Below are positions 45,949-57,949 of a stretch of 64,000 nucleotides of DNA, one piece after another. The notes beneath the pieces were generated by a model. The model saw nothing but the letters and a program-made list of their open reading frames with translations. It made no database searches and had not been told where the DNA came from. The translations under genes were made by a program, and so were the position numbers. Position 1 is the stretch's first letter, and each line of letters begins with the position of its first letter. Source of the stretch: Alligator mississippiensis (Eukaryota > Chordata > Crocodylia > Alligatoridae); the NCBI RefSeq assembly GCF_030867095.1, contig NC_081828.1, forward strand, positions 50,135,434 to 50,199,433, read 5' to 3'.

Positions 45949-47199
45949 GAGTCCAGCATTCTCTCCATCTTGACTAACTAGTGCATTGAGAAAGACACAC
46001 AACTCCTTTCCTGGGAGGATATAACACTGCTTGAAGGACAGAGTGTAAAATTACTGGAAGGACTTAGCAAGGCATCTCGTGAGGTTTGGGAAAAAATTCA
46101 TTTTTAGTGGAACCATCATATAGTTTCTGCTTCATGCAGAAAATTATTTCATCCTGCAAGGAGAGATCGTATCATGGGAAACACAGTTTGCAGAGTACAA
46201 TACAACATAATACTGCCAGACAAGTCCGGCACACTTCACAAGAATGCTGTATGTTCTTCCATACGTTGTGCAGAGCAGACACCTCCAATGCCTGAGTACA
46301 ATTTCAACTAGTTTGTGGCCCCTGGTAAACAAAAAAGACAAGGCTTGACTTCATATTGTGCTGAAAGCTCATCTCTGTCTACAGTTGTACCTGTTTAGTA
46401 GACACTTCTTGTTTATAAAGTCAGTCAGTCCACACATCATGATGCTCTATAACAAGGACAGAGACAAAATTAGGAGCTGAAATGAACTGTCCCACTTAAA
46501 TAGCTAGAAATCTTGAGAATACAAATAATAAAAAATATTGTATTTTTATTAAAAATAGCTTTTTCTAATAGCCCTTTCTTGTAAACCCTGCCCCAACATT
46601 AAAAACAGGTTATTGACATAAAAATAAAAAAATAAAATAGCTGATTTGTTTTACAGAAATCACTCATGCTTTCCCTCCAGCACGCCCCCCCCCCCCCCGC
46701 CCCCAGAGGGGGGAAAAAATCAGATCAGACAGGCTATCTATTTTTTTTCTTTGAGGAAGGAATTAAAGGAGAGGCTTAGCACAGATGGTTACGTTTCTTT
46801 GGACTTATTTGAATTAATTTCCCACTCCAACCCAGTAATGGGTTTACTTTTAAATTCTGAAAAAAATCTTCTCTGTGCAAGTCCTACAATTGTGGGAAGG
46901 ACATGCTGTATTCTTCATGTGTAAAAAAAAACCTTACAGATTCTGATTTAAGCACACAACTCAGATCATTTTACACTATGGAACCATGAACAACACTTCC
47001 ACAGTAGTGTCAGGATTTTTATTCTGAGGCTATAAACTGAGCCTTCCACTGCCCAGGTTCTCATTAAGCTGGGTCCTTGACTGTCTGTAATCCAAACAAA
47101 ATTGCATCCGACTCAAGTCAACTTCAGAAAACTTGATTCTTTTCTCATCTATCCAACAGGAGTAGAGAGAAAAGGGGGGAGGGAATTAACAGAAGCACT
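45949..47199. other. No gene recognised; AT-rich and C-run sequence
   Basis: AT-rich at 46510-46640, a C-run at 46683-46705. No exon, RNA gene or transposon ends identified. Confidence 0.4.
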
Positions 47200-47204
47200 T
47201 AAAA

Positions 47205-47660
47205 TGTTATGAAACTGCAATATGCATTGCTAGCCTGCCCCCTGGCCTTGAAATCCATACATTATTTAACAGAAAAAGAGGCAGAAATGAGCCAGAACAA
47301 TAGCTAGAGGGAGGGAGGGGAATATTTTTTTTAATTTCTCAAACCATGCCCATTAGTTTTGTTTCTTATTTAGGATACTGCATTAATCATGCTAATATTT
47401 TACAGCCAGGCTTTACACTTTACTCATTACTTTAATCAAACCCATCAGCGTACCAAAGAACACGCTACCAGGTGGGAATAGCTGCTACCGCTCGCTGTTA
47501 ATTACTTTGCATTTTACAGCAATCAGCAGCAGGGGCTGAGATCATAATAAATTCATGACTTATGAGCCCATAAAATCATTACCGTAGGAAAATATGTTTT
47601 ATCAGGGATTCGTCGGGCTGCTGCTCAGAGAGAGATTTCTTGAAGGAAATGACACCCATG
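47205..47660. promoter_or_regulatory. Candidate conserved non-coding element
   Basis: A repeat-free block dense in transcription-factor words: AATATGCATTGC, ATTAATCATGCTAAT, CTTTAATCAAACCC, CCAGGTGGGAAT, GCTGTTAATTACTTTGCATT (homeodomain plus octamer-like), CATAATAAATTCATGACTTA, GCCCATAAAATCATTACCG. Texture resembles vertebrate ultraconserved enhancers near developmental genes. An open frame from 47594 overlaps its end but has no domain. No alignment available, so inference only. Confidence 0.35.
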
Positions 47661-50189
47661 AAATTAAACCAATCCTTGCAGTCAGCAGAAATGCAAATGC
47701 AGGCACAAACAGAGCCGAGGTTTGTGCAGTAGGGGGTGGGGAACAGAAGAGGGGTAGATGGAGCAGAACTCAGACAGCCTGGAACAATAAAGGAGGCTGG
47801 CTGGGAGCCAACATGCCAAGTGCCAGGCAGCGGTTGGGGGAAACAGGAGGGTATCGACAGGGAAAAGGAAGGGAAGACAGCATGAAATAGCAGCCAAGGG
47901 CTGGCAGGGGAAGGAGAGAGAGACTCCTGTCAGGGACCTGAGGTGGGACAGAGAAGGCAAAGTGGGGGATGGGACATTGGGGAAGACCCAGTTGCAAACA
48001 AAGTTAAGACAACTGGTAATAAGAAAGGAAGTAGGACACTGACTTCCAGCATCTCAACCCATTCTCAAAACAGCCCTCACACACCACTGTTTCATTTCCT
48101 ATGTACCTTTCTCACTCTCGTGCCTTCAACACCAAGCTGATCTAAAACCATCCTAGGTAGGTAAAGGAGGCTGGGCCTGAAGTCTAGAAGGTCCACATGG
48201 ACTCAGCCCACATTCCTTATACAACGAAATGAGGAGGAGAGAGTGGTAGCCATTGGGAGGGACTCTACCCCTGCCTGGGTGGAGCCTTTGGGGACTGCAG
48301 GGTTAGGCACCTGTCAGAGTCATCCCTGGGAGTCCTGTAGTTTCATTGTACAATTCCAAAGCTGTACACTCACAACTTCATTTTTGCAGCTATATTGATT
48401 AATCATCTGATGATACTGCATTGTGCTTCAGACAGAAGATACTAAAAAAAAAAAAAAAGGAATGTCATAGTTAGTGGGTTGGAACTGGAGGCAAGAGGGG
48501 TCAAGCAAATATCTCACATGTGGACCAGATACATGTAATGAGAGTAGCATCACGATGACCTGCAGAGCTGCCATCATCATCTTTGGGGATTAGTCCCACT
48601 ACAGCTGTAAGAACACTACACCTGTAAACCCAGAAGACTACTGGTAATAGCCAGTACTGTAGGTCAGGAAGTCCTGCCCTTGCTATAGCCGTTTTATAGA
48701 TACACAGAGAACTTCAGTCCTCCTGCTATCAAGCCCTATAGTAAAAAGGCTCCAAGAACAAAATAATATCAGACCTTAGCACAGAAAGTCAGAGCATTAA
48801 GTAATTTGCAGACTTGAGATGTCTTTTCTCCTCTTAAGATTTATACTTGTATACAGCTGCCATCCTCCAGAAACAAGATGGGGGTCACCCACTGATTTAT
48901 CACTTTGGTGACAAGGATTCTAAAGAGAAAGTAAAATAATGGGAACTGGGTAACTCACAGATTGTAGTCACTGTGGGACCCTGTCTCTGGGGTTCATTAG
49001 TTCAAATCTTGACCAGGTAGCCAGTAATTAAGAGGAAACATCTGAAGATTGTTTGGTAGTTTACTTAGAAAAAGTTGGTGGTCTCACTTCAGTGGCTATT
49101 GAAAGCACACCACAGCTAGCACCTTTGCTGGTGGTCCCAGTACATGAGTGTAGAGATAAGAGCTACTACCAACGCCTACAGGTGGTTATCCAGGTCAAGG
49201 TTAAGACACGTTGGCTGGTTGGTTGGCCTGTTCATGTGTGAAAGTGTGCAAAGCTCATGTTATACCTGTTCTACAATGAAACAGACTTCTGGTAGATGGA
49301 TACACGATTCATGATTAGATTTCAGAGTTTGACCAGTTTGGTTCACTTCTGCACATTTGAAGTACAGGCCTAAAATAAAAGATTTAAGCCAAAACCCAAG
49401 CCATCTTTATCCAGAAAAAGAATCAGTTTACTGTTAGTGAATGAAGTAAATTCACATTTTGCCAGCCACGGTTCCCTGAAATGGAAGGGTGGTCCCAACT
49501 CTGAAGTGAGTTGTTCCAGATTCACACTGACACATTTCTAGAAATTCCGTGACATGGAAAAGCTTTAAATTTAAGCAAAACATTGATGATTCCAGTTCAA
49601 AGTTCAAAAGGCATAAGTAAGTACAGGCTAAATATAAGTTCAGAAAATTTTCTAAATCTTTTCTGCAGTCTCAAAAAATCCTGTGTTGCACCCAGATTCA
49701 TCTATCAGTTCCCAAAAATATTACATTCACTTTAAAACATAAACCTAATGGAAACTATGTTTTCCATTGCCAAACACTTTTCAGTTTTTTGCACAGCTCA
49801 AGAACAAACTGGAATGCCTTCTGGTGCATGCCCCTAGGTTCTAATCAGCCAAGTCCTTGTTTCCTTCTGTTTCTTCCTGGTTACAAAGACCCAGAAAGAT
49901 CAGTCATTGACGGTTTGTTGGTTTATTTGCATCTTCCAATTACACTATGCAAACAGGGAACATTACTTAGTGTTATTTAAGCATGAAATTATAACAGATC
50001 ATTTAAAATACCAAAGCTCTAAAAATAAATCTTTGTATCGAGACACAACAGGTCTAGATCTAGTAGCTTGTTAGCATCTTTGGCACCAGACAGATGGCAT
50101 TTAAGCAACACTTGAGGGCTCCCCAAGTGAAGGATGTGTCACCTTTTTATAAAGGATCATACAAAACTATAGTCCAACCCTAGGAGTAC
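47661..50189. other. No recognisable feature
   Basis: Unique-looking sequence, including an A15 run near 48445. No exon or repeat ends identified. Confidence 0.4.
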
Positions 50190-50197
50190 CTTATAAC

Positions 50198-50821
50198 TAG
50201 GGGTCTACTTAATTTGCAGTTTTGCAAAAAACACAAAAAACAGCATTGTCCACAATTGCCAGGAAATACTGCATTGGCCACTATTTCCCGTGAAATTAAC
50301 CTAACCCCCCTCCCCCATATTATTCATATAATACACTGTTTTAGAATATCCCAATGCTTACCATAATACAAAGATAATGCGACAATTACTGCAGCCCTAT
50401 TTCATGTGATTCAGACCTACTGTCTGCTAGTGATGTTGACTAAGTGAAGGCACCAGTCAGTGAAGTGAAAATGTTTCTATTAAAGTTAGTATTAATTAGT
50501 ATTTCCAAATTTTTGTAGAATGCTACCTATAATGATAAGTTATGATGATATCTGTTACAATTCATACTGTATATAAATTTATATTTATAACATATTTAAA
50601 TTTAGATTTAAATCTAATATTTAGGTTTATAAACATATGATAAATTATATGATACAATTTACGTTCTGTGGAATTTGCTATGAAATTATATAGTATATGC
50701 ACCTCCACCACTCAACGGCAAGGGACAAGGTCACCTAGAAATGACCACAAACTCGGCTCTTTGTGCCATAACCAAGCCACAAAAATTGCTTTATCTAGCC
50801 ACAAGCTAAGTAGACCCCCTG
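50198..50821. mobile_element. Non-autonomous hAT, 624 bp
   Basis: Left end TAGGGGTCTACTTAATTTGC and reverse-complemented right end CAGGGGGTCTACTTAGCTTG are clear inverted repeats. Flanks CTTATAAC (50190-50197) and CTTATGAC (50822-50829) agree at 7/8. The middle (50400-50700) is AT-rich with ATTTAAAT-type palindromes. No transposase frame remains. Confidence 0.8.
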
Positions 50822-50829
50822 CTTATGAC

Positions 50830-52293
50830 ATGCAGAATCCAAAGGGGCCTGGGTAAAGTCAGCAACACAGTGCATCTGCCTTTAAGGTCCATAGTCCTGC
50901 AAGCCTTCAGCAGGTATCAACTGTCATACTTATAACTTCAGGAGGATTTATCCCAAATGAGCACCTGCCTTGTAGATTCCAATCTTATATAGACCTCAGT
51001 GGAAGTTTGTTCGGGCCCAGGTCTTACATATATTTTGAGATTAATGTGTTAATCATGTGATAAATTGTAATGTGCCATGTGTTCAGCCAATTTATGGAAC
51101 AATAAAATGGCAGACACAAAGATGTTCTGCATTTAATGTGGAACATCTTTGTGGCTGATTTGCATCATGCTTTAATTTGGACAGGTGACATGTTTGGCAT
51201 TGTGCTACAGAACAGCTTTGGTGCCAGTAGGGAGCTGATCAACTGGTAGGATCCCAGCAAGCCAGGAAGCTGAAAGTGGCAGGTTGAAAGGAAGCCATGG
51301 GAAGCACTGCATCAGGGACAGGTCCCCAATGCCTGACTCCTCACACGCCAGCACTTCTACAGTTGGGATCTGATTAAATTTATCCAGATCTCAATTACAG
51401 TGCATATTAGTCATGCTAGGACACATGATTTTTGGGATCTGGGATAATATCCTTCAGATCCCAATCACAGAACTAAATTAATGTCTGCCAGGAGCCTCCA
51501 TAACAGAAAGCAGGGTATACTATATTTTAATGCATCTAGGGGTTTCTGCCTGAGAACAGGAGGTTCTGAAGGCTTTTGGGATACATCTATACCACAGAAA
51601 TGGTGATCACTTGCCCCACCACAGCAACAAAGCCTGTCCATCCACTTGCACTTCACATGCATCAACCCCAGAGTGAGGATGCCCTGAGGAGAGTGCCCCA
51701 AGCACCATTCTTGAGCACAAACCTTGAGAGTGCCCCAAGCCCCATTCTTGAGCACCCCAAAACCAGAGCTTAGGCATGGTGTCAATGGTGGGAGGCCCAA
51801 TGGCATCTTCAGGGCCTCATTTATGGTGTTGATCCATGCACAGCAGCAGTGGCCAGATAAGTCTTATTTTCTTGGCGGCCTGGCTGAGCACTCTACTACC
51901 GTGGTGCAGACATACCCTTGGCGCCATGGTTGGAACACCAGAGCAAGCCCCTTGTTCAAGGTCTATTTATCGTTGTTTTGCCAAACTGCTCCCTTCCAGT
52001 ATTAAACAGCTACTCCAGGTTCCAGGGGCCTAGGGATGAGGTCACCTTGGGCTACAAGGGAGAAAGCCAGCCCCACAAGCCTCCTGGGCACTGAATTGGA
52101 AATAATCTGCCAACAAGGAGTCTTTGTTTGACAAGAGGTGAGGTTGAAAACAAGCTGCAGTAGAGCCCAATCACCTCAGGAACACAACACTGTACATTTC
52201 TTCAGAACGTTATTCATCTTAAGAAACTTCAAGCATGAAGCTGTCTGGAAGAAAATAGAAGAGGGATTCAACCTCACTGCTTGAAACCAGAGC
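50830..52293. other. No gene recognised; one strong hairpin
   Basis: Unique-looking sequence. A 17-bp stem with one mismatch and a 13-nt loop lies at 51111-51157 (CACAAAGATGTTC / GAACATCTTTGTG). CATCAACC...GAGTGCCCCAAGC phrases are locally duplicated at 51690-51750. Confidence 0.4.
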
Positions 52294-52300
52294 TGTATAG

Positions 52301-53088
52301 TAGGGGTGTGGGAAGCGGGCCCTATTCGATTCAGATTCGGCCCAAATCAGGGACAGTGATTCGATTAATTGATTTGGATCACTGTCCCTGATTTGATATG
52401 ACCAAATCCAAACCTGAAGATTTGATGCTGATTCAGAGAATCAGTGATTCAGACACAGACACAGCTTTAAACATTTTTTCTACAAACCTTGAGATAGCAG
52501 GTTTGGCTCGTGATCGCTGCGATACTGGGGCGCATGGAGCATCTCGGGGGGAGGCGGGCCTCCAGGTGCTTGGCGGCAAACCCAGAAGTGGACCAGAAAT
52601 ACTTTGGGTCTTCCGGGAAGTGTGCTGGGGGGGCCCACCGTGCATCCCCAGCTTGGTGATCGGCTGCAGGGGTACCCCGGGTGCCCCCCCCCAGATCCAG
52701 AAGGCACCAGTCACTGAGCCGGGGGAGCACGGAGGGCCCCACCCCCCAGCACACTCCCCAGAAGACCTGGACGTGGACTGGAAGTGCTTCTGGTTCACTT
52801 CTGGGTCTGCTGCCAAGTGCACTGGGGAGCCCCCTGTGCTTCTGTAGGACACTCCATGCACCCCAGCATCACAGCACTCATGAGCACCTGCTACCTAGAG
52901 ATATGTAGAAAAAACATTTAAAGCTGTTTCTATGTCCAGATCTCCAAATCTTTCCAAATCAATTTGGAGGGTTCTGATTCATTTCAGAGGGATTAAGGGG
53001 TCCTCTGATTCGATTCGGAGATTCAGCCACTGAATCAGGCTGAATCGCCGCTGAATCAAATCAGGGACCGAAGCTGCACACAGCTCTA
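52301..53088 (-). mobile_element. Non-autonomous hAT family A, copy A5
   Basis: 788 bp, reverse orientation to A1 and A3 and with the same core. Left end TAGGGGTGTGGGAAGCGGGC, right end AAGCTGCACACAGCTCTA. A shared TGTATAG abuts both ends (52294-52300, 53089-53095), 7 bp of a probable 8-bp duplication. Hairpin GGACAGTGAT/ATCACTGTCC at 52351-52387. The GC-rich core is compositional, though one frame (52681-52908) is also open in the other two copies of this subfamily. Confidence 0.85.
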
Positions 53089-53283
53089 TGTATAGCTGTG
53101 GCCTCACCTATCTGCACCAGTTATAGGGAAGAGTAAGAACAGTCCAAGATGCAACTTCAAAGAGAGTTTCTCCACTCCAGCCCAACAGGGAGACAGAGCT
53201 AGTACCTCCTTCAGCCTGTTCCAAAGCAAGAGCCAAGCAGCAGACAAAGAAGAGCAAAACAGGAGAGATCTTAAGTCACAAAG

Positions 53284-53556
53284 AGTGTGTCTACACATCG
53301 CCATATGGTGACATTGCTATGGCTCCGTACTTTAGTACTTCCTTTTGAAACAGTCAGTTACTGTGCTGTGCGTGCAACACATGGTTAGCTATCACCTTTA
53401 TATTGCCATAGCAGTGCAATATACCAGGGGACTGCACCGCTCAGCAACGTAGCTGGTGATCATATGTAGCGCCATGTGATCACTATGTCTCCATAGCACA
53501 CCATACAGTGACATAGCACATGCTACATCACCGTAGGGTGATGTATAGACATGCCC
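53284..53556. mobile_element. Inverted-repeat MITE, 273 bp
   Basis: Left arm AGTGTGTCTACACATCGCC and the reverse complement of the right arm, GGGCATGTCTATACATCACC, pair over about 30 bp, continuing as ATATGGTGACAT and TACGGTGATGT. The interior has further palindromes (TGATCATATG...CATGTGATCA). Target duplication is unclear (AAA or AAAG), so the superfamily is not assigned. Confidence 0.6.
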
Positions 53557-53559
53557 AAA

Positions 53560-54339
53560 GTCTCTATAGCCAGTTTCCCGGATCCAACTTGAATCTGTAC
53601 CCACCTTAGAGAGAAGCCATTTCACTTTCAAGTTCCTCTCCCCACCTCTGGGTTCCTCCCCCCCGGCTGTCAATAGAAGGCCCTGTGCCTTTTATTTATA
53701 ACCCTGGTTTAATTTAACCCCTTCCCTGCTGCCTCAATGTGAGCTTTGTATTCTAAAGCTGTTTCTGTGACTTCACTTTGTAATTCTCCCACGAACTCCT
53801 CCTCTCCCCACAAAACCAAAGAACACCCCCACCCCCAAGGCAATTCTTTTCAGCAAGATCAGCCAAACTAAACAACTGTGGAGTTTTCTGGCCAAGCTGG
53901 TTTGAAAATGCAATGAGCCAGAATAAATTAAAATAGCTAGTGCAAAGTCAGCCACAGAACAGCACCACTTGGAAACTTATTTTTCTGATTCCCCCCCGCC
54001 ACCCCGGAGCTCCCAAGATTATTCCCCTGAGATGAGGCAGATCATATGAAACTTCAGGAAATTGCAGGATGAGGATTGAAAAATGTGGGGTCCCCATTCT
54101 GCCAGTAAGGTCCCACAGTATAGCCAGAGCCCAGGATCTAAACAGAATCCTGTTGCCTTCAGCAGGGCCTCCTTTGCAGGCAGCCACATCAATGTAAGCT
54201 TGCAGCATCAGGGGCCAGGCTTGTAAATGATGGGAAACTAACTTCAGACTTAACAATGAATCCAGTGCCAAAATACTGCTGGTAGAAGGTGAGGTAGGTG
54301 AGAATAATCTCCCACCCCCCATAGGGTAATGAGCCAAGA
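53560..54339. other. No recognisable feature
   Basis: Unique-looking sequence, no feature identified. Confidence 0.4.
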
Positions 54340-54344
54340 TGCAA

Positions 54345-54575
54345 GCCCTAGCAACTATTATTCCAAGCTCCTATATAACAATTTCATCTACAGATCTCAA
54401 AGCACTTTACAGGGGAAGCTCATATCCATAGCTGACAGGAAGGAAACTTTACAGGGGAGACAGGAAAATGAAGCAACTCAGCCAAGCTAATGAAGCAAAC
54501 TAAGCCAGGAATACAGCCTGTCTCTGAAACCCTTGTCCAGTGCACTATCTTCTAGGCCACACCATCACCCACAGC
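54345..54575 (-). repeat. MIR/CORE-type SINE
   Basis: Antisense order is clear: ATCTCAAAGCACTTTACAGGGG, GGGAGACAGGAAAATGAAGCAAC, AGCCAGGAATACAGCCTGTC, then CCAGTGCACTATCTTCTAGGCC. These correspond to the SINE tail, core and tRNA-derived head. Confidence 0.65.
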
Positions 54576-54811
54576 AAGTCAATGAGGTTTTGTGCAAACT
54601 CAGGTGTCTACTTCCATGGGTTATTTGCAGGACTGTGGGTCTGCATTTGCATGGCAGAACGCAAGGGCAGGGGTGGGTCTAGAGAGTTGGAGTGATGCAG
54701 TTGCACACCCTTTCACAGAACAGTGCACCTGAGGCAGTTCCAGTTCCATGCAGGCCCTAGCATCTGGGTCCTCTGCAGAGTCCAAGGCAGAGCTGGAACC
54801 ATGGGCTGGAC

Positions 54812-57255
54812 TGTGTTGCAGGGGTCTTGGGGCTCCTGCTACTTTAAGAGAAGGCAGACTGCAGATGAAGCAGCCTCCAGGAGGTAATCAGGAGTCACAT
54901 GACCCACAAGGGGCTGGGCTTACAGGATATAAATTCAGACCCTGTGCTAGGGCAATAGTGTGATCTTGGCAGAAGACCTGAGAGGAGCACATTGGCAGCT
55001 AAGGCCAAGGTCACCATGTGTCTGGGTTTTCCCAGATGTCTTCTTTTTGGGTCTCCAATCTCCGTCTGGGTGTTTTTTTGAAAAATGAACAAATGTCTGG
55101 GATTTTGCTCAGCTAGTCCTTTTTCAACAATGATGCTGGTAGAGCTGCATTTCTTGGCTTGCCCTAGCACTATGCATGTTTACCAGGGATCTGGATTTTC
55201 TATTTGCTGTGGAAAAATGCAGATTTTCCTCTTTAAAGGAGGAGACTGCATGTTTCCCCTTGCAGGCTGGCAGCCTTCCAACCTGCAAGGAGCTGCTTGG
55301 GGCAATTGGGGGCAAGGGGTGCTATGTGTGTCTGTGTGCACACACGTACATGGCTGGCATACAGCCAGGCAGGGTGGTGGGAGCAGGCCCAGAAGCTGGA
55401 TGCACGTAGGTCTATGGGGAGCAGGGGGTGGAGGGCCAAGGTTTAGAAACTGTCTGGGCTGCTGTGGGTGGCAGTGGCATATGTGTGTGGGGAGGGGATT
55501 GGGGTGTTGGGGGAGTGGGTACCTGCCAGCACTGGGAGAAGGCGGCTGGGGCTGAGGCTGCAGCGGGGGCAAGGGGTGCCTGCCTCTCGAGTGGAGGAAG
55601 GGGCCGGGGGGCACCCTTCAGGGGTGGTGGGGAGATGCATGGCTGAACTAGCAGGACTGGGGCCAGTGCCCCTGCTCGCCAGGGCAGGGTGACTGGGAGA
55701 CACTGCTGGGGGCGGGGGAGAACAATGGCTAAGCCACCTGGCGCAGTATGGGAGTTTCAGCCAAGGGCGGAGGGGGGGGGGTGCTAAAGTCCTCCCCTCC
55801 TTCTCTTTCCAACCCGCTGAACTTGCTCTGCCACCACCCGCATGAGCCAGAGCCACTGCAGCCGCCCTGCCCCAGCCCAGTCAGGCCAGGGACAGCTGGG
55901 GGCCCCCTCCAGCAGGGCTGTGGGGAGCAGGGGGCTGCAGGTTAGGAGTGAGAGGCACCAGCAGGACTGGGAGGGCTGTGGCTTGGGACTGAGGGGCTCC
56001 CTGGGGGTGGGGAATTGTGGGTCAGGAGTGTGGCAGTGTGAGGAGGCTGTGGGTTGGGAGTGAGGGGCACCAGCATGGCCTGGGGGTTGGGTACTGTGGG
56101 TTGGGAGTGAGCAGCAGGAGCATAGCTTGGGAGGGCAGGGGATTGTACATTCGGAGTGAGGGAAACCAGCAGGTCCAGGGGGTGGCCGTGGCTTTATTTT
56201 TTTTTTACATTTAATTTCTGAGGCAATAATACCTGTTATTTACTGTAACAGTTAGAAACTGCCCTCCCCCTATAATTATATCTCCCCCCCCCAACAGATT
56301 TCCTCTCTCTTGGAACTGGAAATATGGTAACCCTAGCTGAGGCGAGACCCCAACCTCCAACTAGGATGCCTGGGGTAAACAGCCTGAGGGCTGGGAAACA
56401 TCTGGAGGTTTGTGGATGGGACTAAGGGGTGGAGGAGGTCCCAACAGGCCTGTGAATGGAGATGCCTCATTGCAAGGGTGGGCGACCCCACAGCCCAAAG
56501 GGGTAGAAACAGGCCTGAGAAAAGAGAGGCCTAGGTGATAGGACTAGAGAGCCCATATCCCAGAGAGGGGCAGGAGAGAGCAGGTAATTGGAGAGCTGGG
56601 AAGCAAAGAGGGCCAGGGTACCCATGGTCTTAACTGGCTTAGGAGCAGGGCCAGGGTCTAGGGAGACTGAAGGTCAGGGACCCTGATGGAGACCAAGGAG
56701 GTCAGAGGACCTATAGCCCAGAAAGGGGTATAGACAGGGCGAGGGAGCCCAGAGATTGGGGTCAGGGGCCCAAAGTCCAGGAGGATAGGAGCCTGAGAGG
56801 GCAGGATGTGGTGCCCAGGAGTAGCTTGCAGAGGCAACATGCCCAGGTGGGGAGTGCAGGCTGAGATTCTGCACTCAGGAGTAGCTGTAAGAGACAAAGG
56901 ACCCAGGTGGAGAAGGCAAGCCTGAAGCTACACCCAGGAGTAGCCAAGCTAGGCAAAGTGCCCAGGCAGGGAGGCCAGTCACAGGGACTGAGGCCATGGC
57001 CAAAGAGGGCTGATGGTGGACACTATTGATAACATCTGTGAGGCATGAGCTTCATGGAAGCATGGCTGGAGCCATGTTACAGCCCCTTAAGGTGAAGTAG
57101 GCACCTGAATACCAGCATGGGATCAGGAAACCCTGGGGGCAGCCTCCCCTTCTAAAGATCTAGGAACAACAGCATGTAGCAGGCAAGGCAAAGGGGAGTA
57201 AAACCTGAGGAGTGAAGGCGGAGCAGGGGCTGAATGGCCACCATGGGGCATCACA
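54812..57255. mobile_element. LTR-like segment, itself interrupted
   Basis: Starts near TGTGTTGCAGGGG with CTACTTTAAGAGAAGGCAG shortly after and TATA-like GGATATAAATT at about 54928. It ends near GGGCATCACA. Without the inner hAT it is about 1.1 kb, close to the 1170-bp LTR at 35455-36624. The two share phrases such as CATCTGTGAGG(C/T)ATG and GGGCAGCCTCCC. No target duplication could be paired, so the exact ends are uncertain. No retroviral coding region is visible. Confidence 0.4.
55006..56335. mobile_element. Inner non-autonomous hAT, 1330 bp
   Basis: Left end CAAGGTCACCATGTGTCTGG and reverse-complemented right end TAGGGTTACCATATTTCCAG are inverted repeats. Flanks GCTAAGGC (54998-55005) and GCTGAGGC (56336-56343) agree at 7/8. 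The left subterminal GTCTGGGTTTTCCCAGATGT wording is typical of a common amniote hAT. The GC-rich core bears open frames on both strands with no domain. Confidence 0.75.
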
Positions 57256-57949
57256 GCTGCCCCTAGGATGAGTGCTTGTTACCATGTAGAACATCCATGG
57301 AGATAAAGTAACGTGAGGAAATGGGGCCTGGCCATTTTTGCCACTTCTGCCCCATTCCAGCCAGAAGCTGCACAGGGTGCCAGGCTTGCCCAGTGGCAAT
57401 GGGGGCTCCCTGCTCCCTCCCCCTCCACCACATTTTCCCTACTGTTCCTAGGGCTGTAGCTGCAGGGAATAGCTATGTGGGGTGTCAGCCAGGGATAGGG
57501 CACTGGGAGGTTCCTCCTTCCAGCACATGGTCTCAGACAGCCAGTGACGCTGAGGTTGGAGGAGGAAGGGGGACTCGGCAGGGGGCATGAGCCCCTAGAA
57601 GGGGTTCCTACTTACTGGCATTGTACCCCACTGCTGCTCACAAAAGCCCTAGCTGAACTGGGGTAGGAGTGGCTCTGGGGCTTCCCCCACCCTGAGTTAT
57701 CTGGGGATGGCAGTGGTAGGTTCCTGCTTCCTAGGCCCAGAAGCAAATCTTAGGTGACTCAGATTGTGGGAGGAGGAGGGGATGCCAAGAGCAGGTGGAG
57801 GGAGTCTTATCACTTCCAGGACAAAAGGTCCTTGGCAACTACTGTGCACTAAGGGAGAGGAAGGGATGGGCTGCAACCACCCCTGCCATGCTGGTGCCAT
57901 CTCGCATACCACCCATTTCAAATTCCTAGATCCGCCTATGCTTGAGGGT

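Larger units (their letters stand above)
54668..57940. mobile_element. Outer hAT-like element of a three-level nest
   Basis: Left end CAGGGGTGGGTCTAGAGAGTTGG and reverse-complemented right end CATAGGCGGATCTAGGAATTTG are inverted repeats of the CAGGGGCGGATCTAG type common in reptiles. Flanks CGCAAGGG and CTTGAGGG agree only at 5/8, so the call rests on the termini. Removing the LTR-like insertion leaves about 820 bp. Confidence 0.5.

Noticed and set aside
55180-55856. Frames of 137-156 codons on both strands
   Set aside because: Inside the GC-rich interior of the nested 1330-bp hAT; no domain or conserved motif.
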